A DNA stretch of 64,000 nt from Saprospira grandis. GTDB lineage: Bacteria > Bacteroidota > Bacteroidia > Chitinophagales > Saprospiraceae. The notes beneath the pieces were generated by a model. That model worked only from the letters and a program-made list of their open reading frames with translations, searched no databases and was not told the origin of the DNA. Numbering within the stretch: position 1 is the first letter of the stretch; the number at the start of each line of letters is the position of its first letter. The stretch is taken from contig NZ_CP110854.1 of assembly GCF_027594745.1 (NCBI RefSeq), positions 930,001 through 994,000 on the forward strand. The letters are read 5' to 3'. This document shows, piece after piece, positions 27,036 to 35,241 of this stretch. A program made the position numbers and the translations under genes.

Positions 27036-30011
27036 ATGCCCTTCACCGAACTCAACACCATAGAACACTACATCATTCAGCAGCTCACAGGCGTCAATCT
27101 CAACAAAAAGGAGTTGAAAGAGCAAGCGCCGGTATATGGAGCCCAGTGGCAATATAAATCGGGCCAAGAGCTGGGTCGAAATATGCAGGAGATTTTAGTT
27201 GAATCTGAGCTAAAAAAGGCCTTGATTCGATTGAATCCTTCGATTGCGGCAGCGCCTGAACGAGCTGAGGAGGTCTTACATAAGATGCGAGCGGTTTTGA
27301 TTGCAGTGAATCGGACAGGTTTGGTACGAGCAAATGAGCAATTTGCCAGTTGGTTGTTGGGGGAAAAGACCTTTGCTTTTGGTAAAAAGGGGATGCATGT
27401 TCCCATTCACCTCATTGATTTTGAAAATCTGGAGAACAATAGCTATATCATTACGAATCAATATCATGTTCGAGCTAGAGAAACTAAGATTCCTGATGTT
27501 GTGCTATTGGTGAATGGGATTCCTTTGGTTGTAGGGGAAGCCAAAACGCCTATACGGCCTGCAGTATCTTGGTTAGATGGGGCTCATGAGATTCATGCTA
27601 TTTATGAAAATGCCATCCCTCAGCTTTTTGTGCCTAATGTCTTTTCCTTTGCAACTGAAGGCAAAGAGCTCTACTATGGTTCGGTCCGCTCGCCGCTCAA
27701 CTTTTGGGCACCTTGGCGACTACAAGAAAAAGACAATAATAATACTTTAGTAAGGGCCTTAGGGCTACAGGAAGTTGGAGACGAATTAAAAAGTCTGCTT
27801 TCTCCTAAGGTTTTGTTAGATATGCTACAAAACTTTGCCATTTACACTACGGATAAGAAAAAACGCAGGATCAAGATTGTTGCTCGTTTTCAGCAGTATG
27901 AGGGAGCCAATATGATTGTTGATCGGGTGAAAGAAGGCCGAATCAAAAAAGGCTTAATTTGGCATTTTCAGGGCTCGGGAAAGTCTTTTCTGATGCTTTT
28001 TGCTGCTCAAAAGCTGAGAAAAGTAGCAGAATTGCGTTCTCCTACGGTCATTGTTTTAGTTGATCGGGTTGATTTAGATACACAAATCACAGGAACGTTC
28101 AATGCCGCCGATGTTTCTAATATGGTTGGAGTAAATAGTATCGCTGAACTACAGAACTTACTAGAGAGAGATACTCGAAAAATACTGATTAGCACCATTT
28201 TCAAATTCAAAGATGCTAAAGCCAATCTCAATACTAGAGATAATATCATTGTGTTAGTAGATGAGGCCCATAGAACGCAGGAAGGAGACCTTGGCCGAAT
28301 GATGCGGGCGGCATTACCTAATGCTTTCTTATTTGGATTGACAGGGACTCCGATCAACAAAGCCGATAAAAATACTTTTTGGGCCTTTGGAGCGGAAGAA
28401 GATAGCAGTGGCTATATGACCCGCTATACTTTTCAAGACTCTATTCGAGATAAAGCCACACTCCCCCTGCACTTTGAGCCTCGTTTGGTTAATGTACATA
28501 TTGACAAAGATAAAATTGATGAGCTCTATGCGCAGCTTACAGAGGAAATGCAACTAGATGACTTATCTGCGGATGCACTAGGACGAAAAGTGGTCAAGAT
28601 GACTGAATTTCAAAAGGCTCCTAAACGAATGGCAGCAATTGCAAAAGATATTGCTGCACATTTTAAAGAGAAAGTAGCGCCTCATGGTTTTAAAGCGATG
28701 TTGGTTGCTCCTGATCGTTTTGCCTCTGTCCAATACAAAGAGCTTTTAGATCAATATTTCCCAACAGATGCTAGCATTGTAGTAATTTCGACCAATGCCA
28801 ATGATGATTTTGAGTTTAAGCAAAAATGGGGAATGGAAAAAGATGCGCAGGAAAAAGCTTTAGAAAAGTTCAACGATCCTAAATCCCCAGTCAAATTTGT
28901 TATTGTTACTGGAAAACTCCTGACTGGTTTTGATGCGCCTATTCTACAGACAATGTATCTAGACAAGCCACTGAAGGCGCATACCCTTCTTCAGGCTATT
29001 TGTCGTACTAATCGCTTGTATGATGGTAAAACATTTGGTCGAATTGTAGATTATTTTGGAGTCTTTGATGATGCAGCTAAAGCCTTAGAATTTGATGAGC
29101 GTTCTGTTCAAACAATAGTATCCAACCTACAGGAGTTGAGAGATCAGGTAGATGCAGCCATGCTCAGCTGTCTATCGCATTTTGCTGGAGTAGATAGAAC
29201 CCTTGAAGGTTTTGAAGGCTTAGAAGCCGCTCAAGAAGCAATCAAAGATGATGCAAGCAAAGATGCCTTTGCAGGAGACTACGTTTTTCTATCCAAACTT
29301 TGGGAATCACTATCGCCCGATCCGGTTCTGAATAAACACAAACAAGATTACCGTTGGTTGACAGAAGTGTATCAATCTGTAAAACCTTCCTCAGATAATA
29401 TTGGAAAGCTACTTTGGCATAGCTTAGGCGCTAAAACCTTAGAACTCATTCACAGTAGTATTGAGGTTGATGGAGTTTCAGATGATTTGTCAGAGTTTGT
29501 ATTAGATGCTGATGTGATTGAAGATATTTTCAATAATCCGAACCCAAAAGACATTAAAAAACTGGAGCTTGACTTAATTAAGCGTTTCAAAAAACATAAA
29601 GGCAATGCATCTTTTAAAGCCTTGAGTGAACGCTTAGAAAAATTAAGAGATAAAGCAGAGGCTGGACTAATAAAAAGTATCGATTTCATTAAAGAGCTTT
29701 GCAAATTGGCTCAAGAGACTGTGCAGGCGGAAAAAGAAGCACTCAGCCAGGCTGAACAAAAGGATGCAAAAACAGCTCTTACGGAACTATTCCTAGAGGC
29801 AAAAACAGCGCAAACGCCTGCAGTAGTAACCCGTTTGGTTAATGATATTGATTCGATTGTAAAAGTAGTGCGTTTTGATGGCTGGCAAACTTCTGCTAGT
29901 GGAGAACGAGAGGTACAAAAATCTTTGCGTAAAACACTGCTAAAATATAAACTACATAAAGAGCATGAGCTTTTTGAAAGGGCTTATGAGTATATCAAGG
30001 AGTATTATTAA
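27036..30011 (+). CDS. hsdR: Type I restriction endonuclease subunit
   Basis: The protein has 991 residues. The nuclease core IPDVVLLVNG...VVGEAKTP (about 150-170) is PD-(D/E)XK. The motor follows, with Walker A WHFQGSGKSF (about 312), DEAH box VDEAHRTQEG (about 408) and motif III FGLTGTP. A C-terminal helical region (about 800-991) should bind the methyltransferase core. It translocates and cuts DNA lacking the host methyl mark. It starts 12 bp after the GHKL gene and its base composition returns to that of the first part of the operon. All catalytic motifs are intact. Confidence 0.94.
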   Translation: MPFTELNTIEHYIIQQLTGVNLNKKELKEQAPVYGAQWQYKSGQELGRNMQEILVESELKKALIRLNPSIAAAPERAEEVLHKMRAVLIAVNRTGLVRANEQFASWLLGEKTFAFGKKGMHVPIHLIDFENLENNSYIITNQYHVRARETKIPDVVLLVNGIPLVVGEAKTPIRPAVSWLDGAHEIHAIYENAIPQLFVPNVFSFATEGKELYYGSVRSPLNFWAPWRLQEKDNNNTLVRALGLQEVGDELKSLLSPKVLLDMLQNFAIYTTDKKKRRIKIVARFQQYEGANMIVDRVKEGRIKKGLIWHFQGSGKSFLMLFAAQKLRKVAELRSPTVIVLVDRVDLDTQITGTFNAADVSNMVGVNSIAELQNLLERDTRKILISTIFKFKDAKANLNTRDNIIVLVDEAHRTQEGDLGRMMRAALPNAFLFGLTGTPINKADKNTFWAFGAEEDSSGYMTRYTFQDSIRDKATLPLHFEPRLVNVHIDKDKIDELYAQLTEEMQLDDLSADALGRKVVKMTEFQKAPKRMAAIAKDIAAHFKEKVAPHGFKAMLVAPDRFASVQYKELLDQYFPTDASIVVISTNANDDFEFKQKWGMEKDAQEKALEKFNDPKSPVKFVIVTGKLLTGFDAPILQTMYLDKPLKAHTLLQAICRTNRLYDGKTFGRIVDYFGVFDDAAKALEFDERSVQTIVSNLQELRDQVDAAMLSCLSHFAGVDRTLEGFEGLEAAQEAIKDDASKDAFAGDYVFLSKLWESLSPDPVLNKHKQDYRWLTEVYQSVKPSSDNIGKLLWHSLGAKTLELIHSSIEVDGVSDDLSEFVLDADVIEDIFNNPNPKDIKKLELDLIKRFKKHKGNASFKALSERLEKLRDKAEAGLIKSIDFIKELCKLAQETVQAEKEALSQAEQKDAKTALTELFLEAKTAQTPAVVTRLVNDIDSIVKVVRFDGWQTSASGEREVQKSLRKTLLKYKLHKEHELFERAYEYIKEYY

Positions 30012-30022
30012 GACAAAAAGCC

Positions 30023-31200
30023 ATGACAGAAGTTACCCAACATCTACTCACACAAACTGCGACTATAGGCAGGCTCTATGATAAAATAGAAAAAAGCCAG
30101 GGGCTTCGCTTCAATATCTTTGAGCTGTTGAATGTTCAATATGATGAGGTATCTACTCATTCAGCATTTATTGCTGACTTACTAGACCCCAGGGGAAGCC
30201 ATGATAGGGGAAGCATTTTCCTTAAGGCATTCTATGATTCTATTTTAACCGAACTTAAATTTGATCCCGCAGCTAATTATGAGGTTGCTGTGGAGCACTA
30301 CATTGGAAAAAAACAGGAAAAGAGGGAGGGCGAATTGATATTTTAGTCCAGAAAAATAATCAAGCTGAAATTGTAATTGAAAATAAGATTCGTGCCTCTG
30401 AGCAAGAGAATCAGTTAATGAGATATTTTACCTTTATCCAAAAAAATGGTCATGCTGATGCGATATTGCTTTATCTAACTTTAAATGGATGTGAATCCAT
30501 AGATAAAACACTTTCTACAGGGAAGGAGTACACGGCTATTTCTTATGCGACTCATATTCTTCAATGGCTAGAGTCCTGTACTCAACTTGCAGCCAACCAC
30601 CCTACTTTAAGAGAGACTATTGTCCAGTATGTACAGCTCATTCAAAAATTAACGAATCAACATTCCAATCAGCTTATGAATAAAGAAATAGCAGCTGTTA
30701 TATTAAAAAATTCGTCAAATCTAAAAGCTTTTTTCGATTTACAAGGAATGGGGCCCTACATCAAAGACCAGTTAATCAAAAAACTCGAAGAAGATATTAC
30801 AGAATTTTGTAGGTCCTCAGGCAAAGTTGAACTGTCTAAATTCAATCTTTCTTATAAAGAATACACAGGATTCGAAATCCATAACGATTTCTTAAGGTCT
30901 AAGAACCTAGCTATTTGTTTCGAGTTTGACTTGGCCAATCTAAGCGACTTTTGTTTAGGGTTCATCTACATAGATCAAAACAAACCCACCAACAAGCAAT
31001 ATATCAAAAAACTCCAAGAAGAATTCATCTCAACCTTTGGAAAACATCAAAGCTCTGCTTTCTGGCCCTCTTATATTAGCATGCCCAAATATACCAATTG
31101 GGACGAGCAAACCTTCTTAGCTATTCAGGATGGCAGTTTCCTAAAAGCTATAATCGAGAGTATTAACAAGTTGCTAGAATGTGCTGCTGATGCAGAATAA
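30023..31200 (+). pseudogene. PDDEXK_4-type nuclease, split by a -1 frameshift at an A7 run
   Basis: The first frame (30023-30346, 107 codons) starts MTEVTQHLLTQTATIG and has the family head NIFELLNVQYDEVSTHSAFI, LLDPRGSHDRG. The rest lies in the -1 frame to 31200 and carries the catalytic core GGRIDILVQ...EIVIENK (D...E-x-K). The join falls at A7 (30307-30313), which lies in phase as A_AAA_AAA, the form of a -1 slippery site. So this is a true inactivating indel, a sequencing error, or programmed or polymerase slippage. Undisturbed, the protein would have about 390 residues. It starts 12 bp after hsdR and looks like the last gene of the defence operon. Confidence 0.75.
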
Positions 31201-31248
31201 TCTGATGAATCTAATTCTCTTTAAGCCCTCCCAAAACAAATACAGCCC

Positions 31249-31380
31249 TACAGGCCCGAAGGGCCGCAGGCCTAGGGGCCTGAAAGGGGGCCGCGCAGCG
31301 GCAGACCCAGGGCGAAGCCCGCAGGGCCGAGCAGACCTGCGAGCCCTGAAAGGGCCCGCCCGCCTTCGGCGGGAGGCCCC
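31249..31380 (+). repeat. Dispersed GC-rich modular repeat, copy 5
   Basis: It contains GCAGGCCTAGGGGCCTGAAA, CAGACCCAGGGC, GCAGGGCCGAGCAGACCTGC and CCCGCCTTCGGCGGGAGGCCCC (stem arms pair), followed by an A run. The CTAGCGATGTGC box is replaced by CTAGGGGCCTGAAAG, as in copy 11. Confidence 0.8.
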
Positions 31381-31415
31381 AAAAAAACGACCAACAGCAA
31401 TCTCCAAATGGCCCC

Positions 31416-32054
31416 TTAAGGCTGACTCCCCCCTATAATTTTTCGGTAAGTGAGGTTGATTCTAGCCGCCCGTACCCTTTTTTGAGCCGGAACCTGATGC
31501 AACCAATGATGCTGTAAGCCGCCTGTCATGAGCAGCAATGAGCCCGGACTTAAGGCTATTTGCAGCTTTAATGCCTTGTTTTTTCTATGTTTTAAATCAA
31601 AACGCCTGATCGCCCCAAGACTCACAGAGGCAATCGTTGGATTTACCCCCAACTCTTTCTCATCATCAGCATGCCAACCCATTTTATCATGCCCATCTCG
31701 ATAAAGATTCAATAATACACTGTTGAATTTCTGCCTCGGCAGGAGCTGCTCGATTTGCTGCTTGATCTCTAAAAGCGCTGGGGTCCATGGATCTGGCCGA
31801 CACAAAATGCCCGCATATTTATAATGATAGCCCGCATCTGCATGCCAAGCCGTTAATCTCGGTAAAGGATGGGTTTTTCCATACATTTTAATTTTTTCTT
31901 GCCGCCAATTGATCGTTTCTTTTATTTGCCGATAGTAAGCAGCGGCTTTTTCTGCCGACAAAAAATTTGGCATGACCCAAAGCTCCCCTCCCACTAAAAT
32001 ATGCTTCTGAAACCCCGACCGAATAGGGCCTTCTTCCTGAGAAAATAAGTCCAT
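31416..32054 (-). CDS. alkB: AlkB-type 2-oxoglutarate/Fe(II)-dependent DNA dealkylase
   Basis: The protein has 212 residues, normal for the ALKBH2/3-like bacterial group. The iron ligands are H128 and D130 in MGWHADDE and a distal His in LQHHWLHQVP (about 186-190). RINLTYR near the C-terminus holds the 2-oxoglutarate-binding Arg. PRLTAWHADAGYHYKYAG is the substrate-lid region typical of the family. The enzyme removes methyl groups from 1-methyladenine and 3-methylcytosine in DNA or RNA by oxidation. It is transcribed alone, towards the defence operon. Confidence 0.92.
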   Translation of the reverse strand: MDLFSQEEGPIRSGFQKHILVGGELWVMPNFLSAEKAAAYYRQIKETINWRQEKIKMYGKTHPLPRLTAWHADAGYHYKYAGILCRPDPWTPALLEIKQQIEQLLPRQKFNSVLLNLYRDGHDKMGWHADDEKELGVNPTIASVSLGAIRRFDLKHRKNKALKLQIALSPGSLLLMTGGLQHHWLHQVPAQKRVRAARINLTYRKIIGGSQP

Positions 32055-32266
32055 AGTCTATCTTTTAAAATCTATTATCCCTCTAGCTATAACTCGATCT
32101 CTACAACTGGGTTCATGAAGCGAATTTGTATTTATAAGTTCCTTCTCTTCCCCCCAAATCAAAAACCCCTAGCGCAAAAACTCAATGCTAAAAAAAAACA
32201 GTAATTTTAGCCCGCAGCTAGCTGCCCGTTTTTTATTCAATTTATTTTTAAAAAACAACTAAGGCA

Positions 32267-33664
32267 TTGAATAACAAATATATAGACCTCATTCAGCAAA
32301 CCTACGACTTCCCGCAAGGAAGCTTCAAAGTAGAAGATAGCCACCTCTGGTTCAATAATATCCCCCTCAAAGAATTGGCCCAGCAGTTTGGTACCCCGCT
32401 AAAATTGACCTATATCCCCCGCATCGGAGAACAGGTGGAAAGGGCCCGCAGCTATTTCCATAATGCCATGCAAAAACATGATTATCAGCAACCTTATCTC
32501 TATACCTATTGTACCAAAAGCTCGCATTTTGCTCATGTGCTCGACGAAACGCTTAAGCATGATGCTCATATCGAACTTTCTTCCGCTTTTGATACCGAAA
32601 TCGTTCTCCGCCTCCTCAAACAAGGCAAAATCAATAAGGATACTTATGTCCTTTGCAATGGCTATAAAACACCCGATTATTTTGCCGGCATCCAACGAAT
32701 GATCCATGCCGGCCTCAAAAATGTGATACCCATTCTCGACTGCAAAAGCGAACTCCGCGTCTATGAAACTTTTGACGCTAAAGAGGTCCAAATTGGCCTC
32801 CGTATCGCTACCGAAGAAGAACCCTCTTTCGATCTCTATACCTCCCGCTTCGGCATCCGCCGCACCGAATTACTCGATTTCTACCGCTATCGCCTGCATA
32901 AACACCCCAAAGTGAAGCTCAAAATGCTCCACTTTTTTATCTATACGGGCATTAGCGATACCACTTATTATTGGTCCGAATTACATAAGTATATTAAGCT
33001 CTATGTGCAAATGAAACAGCTTTGCCCCGGCCTCGAAATGCTCAATATCGGCGGTGGCCTCCCTATCCAAAATTCCCTAGAGTTCGAGTACGATTACCAA
33101 TATATGATCGACGAATTGGTGGGCCAACTCAAAAATTATTGCGAAGAGAAAAATGTTCCCGAACCTACTCTGGTCTCCGAGTTTGGTAGCTTTACGGTAG
33201 GCGAAAGCGGCGCCACGATCTTTAAGGTCCTGGGCACCAAACGCCAAAATGATCGAGAAATCTGGTACATTATCGATAACTCCCTGATCTCTACCCTACC
33301 CGATATGTGGGCCGAAAAACAACGCTTTATTATGCTCCCCCTCAATAAATGGAATGTGGAGTACCATCGCGTGATCCTCGGCGGCCTGACCTGCGATAAT
33401 GACGATTATTATAAGATTATTTCCGAAGATGAAGAGCTCTTCCTCCCTAGCATAGAACCCGATGATGTCGAACCCCTCTATGTCGGCTTTTTCCACACCG
33501 GCGCCTACCAAGATTCCCTCAGCGGCTATGGCGGCGTGCACCACTGCCTCATCCCCTCCCCAAAACACCTGCTCGTCGATGTCGATGAAGACGGAAATAT
33601 CCAATACCGCCTCTTCGCCCCCGAACAACGATCAGAAGAAGTAATGAAAATTCTCGGTTACTAA
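32267..33664 (+). CDS. speA: Arginine decarboxylase, Bacteroidota type (alanine-racemase-fold, PLP)
   Basis: The protein has 465 residues. TTG at 32267 is the best start; no ATG fits upstream. The N-terminus (NNKYIDLIQQTYDFPQG) matches the short arginine decarboxylases of this phylum. The PLP lysine is K84 in YCTKSSHF, in a fold-III barrel. GLEMLNIGGGLPI is the Gly-rich phosphate-binding loop, and SEFGSFTVGESG and FHTGAYQDSLSGYGG are conserved active-site stretches. It makes agmatine for spermidine or cadaverine-like polyamine synthesis. Diaminopimelate decarboxylase is the main alternative but is less likely given the N-terminus. It has its own terminator. Confidence 0.87.
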   Translation: MNNKYIDLIQQTYDFPQGSFKVEDSHLWFNNIPLKELAQQFGTPLKLTYIPRIGEQVERARSYFHNAMQKHDYQQPYLYTYCTKSSHFAHVLDETLKHDAHIELSSAFDTEIVLRLLKQGKINKDTYVLCNGYKTPDYFAGIQRMIHAGLKNVIPILDCKSELRVYETFDAKEVQIGLRIATEEEPSFDLYTSRFGIRRTELLDFYRYRLHKHPKVKLKMLHFFIYTGISDTTYYWSELHKYIKLYVQMKQLCPGLEMLNIGGGLPIQNSLEFEYDYQYMIDELVGQLKNYCEEKNVPEPTLVSEFGSFTVGESGATIFKVLGTKRQNDREIWYIIDNSLISTLPDMWAEKQRFIMLPLNKWNVEYHRVILGGLTCDNDDYYKIISEDEELFLPSIEPDDVEPLYVGFFHTGAYQDSLSGYGGVHHCLIPSPKHLLVDVDEDGNIQYRLFAPEQRSEEVMKILGY

Positions 33665-33673
33665 TATTACTAA

Positions 33674-33701
33674 GGCCCGCAGCTCTCTGTGGGCTTTTTT
33701 T
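33674..33701 (+). terminator. Rho-independent terminator of arginine decarboxylase
   Basis: GCCCGCAG and CTGTGGGC pair around CTCT, followed by a run of seven T, 10 bp after the stop. Confidence 0.88.
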
Positions 33702-33722
33702 ATGCCCATAATTAACTGTTTT

Positions 33723-33945
33723 TGGGGTATTACTCCCTTTGGTCGTCGGCGGTTACTCCCTTCGGTCGTCGAACTGCGAACTAAAGTTCTTGTTGTCGTT
33801 GCGCAGCTCGCTGCTGTTTTTGGGGCCTCCGCCTCCCTTCGGTCGTCGGCGCTACGTTTCGCAGCTCGCAGGTCTGCTCGGCCCTGCGGCGGCTGCGCCG
33901 CCTGGGTCTGGCCCTTCGGGCCACTGCTGCACATCGCTAGGCCGA
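33723..33945 (-). repeat. Dispersed GC-rich modular repeat, copy 6 (compound)
   Basis: Two 3' modules in tandem (GGGTATTACTCCCTTTGGTC, then TTTTTGGGGCCTCCGCC) precede the scaffold GCTCGCAGGTCTGCTCGGCC, CCTGGGTCTGGCC and TGCACATCGCTAGGCC. The TACTCCCTTCGGTCGTCG box mirrors the one in copy 4. A triple-hairpin cassette abuts the CTAGGCC end. Confidence 0.82.
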
Positions 33946-33947
33946 TA

Positions 33948-34018
33948 CTGTAGGTTGAAACCTACAGCAAAACGGTATTGCTTCGCAATGATCTTTAAAT
34001 GAGGGTTGAAACCCTCAT
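33948..34018. repeat. Triple-hairpin cassette, copy A
   Basis: Three hairpins in a row: CTGTAGGTTGAAACCTACAG (33948-33967), ATTGCTTCGCAAT (33977-33989) and ATGAGGGTTGAAACCCTCAT (33999-34018). The third is present as its exact reverse complement at 41584-41603. It is non-coding. Confidence 0.85.
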
Positions 34019-34198
34019 GAAATTAACTTTTCGGCCATACTTGGATAAAGTTTCAGAATAGAAGCAGCCTGCAAAACCGCAAAAATGGACCAAATAATAA
34101 AAAGTTTACAAAAACGTTAGCCTTTATTTGTGTTTACGGAAAGTTATAATTATAATTGTATTCAACAACGGTTACCTACTTTATAAATATAGCACCCC

Positions 34199-35074
34199 AT
34201 GAAATTAAAATTAAAGCTAGCCGAGCTAGAAAAACTGCCAATCAATAAGTTTGGCCCTATGCTAAAAAATGAGCTCAAAAAAGCTCGTAAAAAGGCCATT
34301 TCTCCCGAAACAGCCGTCCCCCTCGCCCTAATTATTGAACATCAGTTTGGCGAAGAAACCGCTCCCCTTATCCTCCTTGGCCATTTTACTACAGACTGGC
34401 GCAAATGGCTAAAGGATAAATTCAAAAGCCAAAAAAAATTGATGGCTATCGGTAAGGTCTATTGGTCCGCAGAAAAAGAAAGCTTTTACTTTCTGCCCGA
34501 AAAAGGCGGCCTGACCGAAACGAAGTATCAAAAGGCCGCTAAAAAAATGAGCAAAAAAGCCGCTTTTCCACTCCTCTTTGCCGCCCCCCTAACCGATGAG
34601 CCGCAAACAGAAGATGATGCTGCCGCAGCTGAAGAGGCAAACGAAACCCCTAGCCCCCAAACCGCCAGTTCAGCCAACTCCACAGCAGAAGAAGCCAGTG
34701 CCCCCCTGAGCAAGGCTGAGTTTAGCCAAATTTTCCGCAAATGTGTGAGCACACTCAAGCAATTGCGCAAAGATGCCCAAGCCGCCAAAAACAAACCCAA
34801 AGAAGAACAACTCAACGCCTGGGCCAATATCTTTTTCCAACTTCGCCCCCTGCAAAAAGAGGTAAACCTACTCGGAAAACAACAGCTCGCGATCAAAGAA
34901 ACTCAACAGCTGAAGCTCCGCCTGCATGAACTGATTAAAAGCGTACAAGAGCATAAAGCAGACCTTCAACAACATATTAAGGCCCAAAAACAAGAGCTCA
35001 ATCAAATGATTGCAGAGGTCAATGAGACCCTAAAAGAGCATGGCCGCCCCCCACTGAAAACAAAAAGTGCATAG
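34199..35074 (+). CDS. Hypothetical charged, helical cytoplasmic protein
   Basis: The protein has 291 residues and I do not recognise it. The N-terminal 130 residues (KLPINKFGPMLKNELKKARK, IEHQFGEETAPLILLG) look globular and Lys-rich. A Glu/Ala/Thr-rich linker follows (about 138-170: EPQTEDDAAAAEEANE). The C-terminal 120 residues form a long coiled coil (KKETQQLKLRLHELIK-like heptads, QQHIKAQKQELNQMIAEV). There is no signal peptide or membrane segment. It is transcribed alone and ends at a shared bidirectional terminator. Confidence 0.75.
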   Translation: MKLKLKLAELEKLPINKFGPMLKNELKKARKKAISPETAVPLALIIEHQFGEETAPLILLGHFTTDWRKWLKDKFKSQKKLMAIGKVYWSAEKESFYFLPEKGGLTETKYQKAAKKMSKKAAFPLLFAAPLTDEPQTEDDAAAAEEANETPSPQTASSANSTAEEASAPLSKAEFSQIFRKCVSTLKQLRKDAQAAKNKPKEEQLNAWANIFFQLRPLQKEVNLLGKQQLAIKETQQLKLRLHELIKSVQEHKADLQQHIKAQKQELNQMIAEVNETLKEHGRPPLKTKSA

Positions 35075-35182
35075 CCCTGCCTATAAGGTATATAGAACTA
35101 CCATTTTTAATAGTGTTTTTAGGTGAGTGTCAACATCTCAGGCAGACCGCTTAGCGTCTGCCTATTTGTTGGCCAACAAAAA

Positions 35183-35212
35183 AAGCGCTTAGCCTCTACA
35201 GGCTAAGCGCTT
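35183..35212. terminator. Bidirectional terminator between convergent genes
   Basis: AAGCGCTTAGCC pairs perfectly with GGCTAAGCGCTT around TCTACA, with a T-rich tract on the plus side and an A-rich tract (T-rich on minus) on the other. It serves the coiled-coil gene and the OmpA-family gene. Confidence 0.9.
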
Positions 35213-35241
35213 CTTTCTTTTTTCAAAACTCCTCTACTCCT

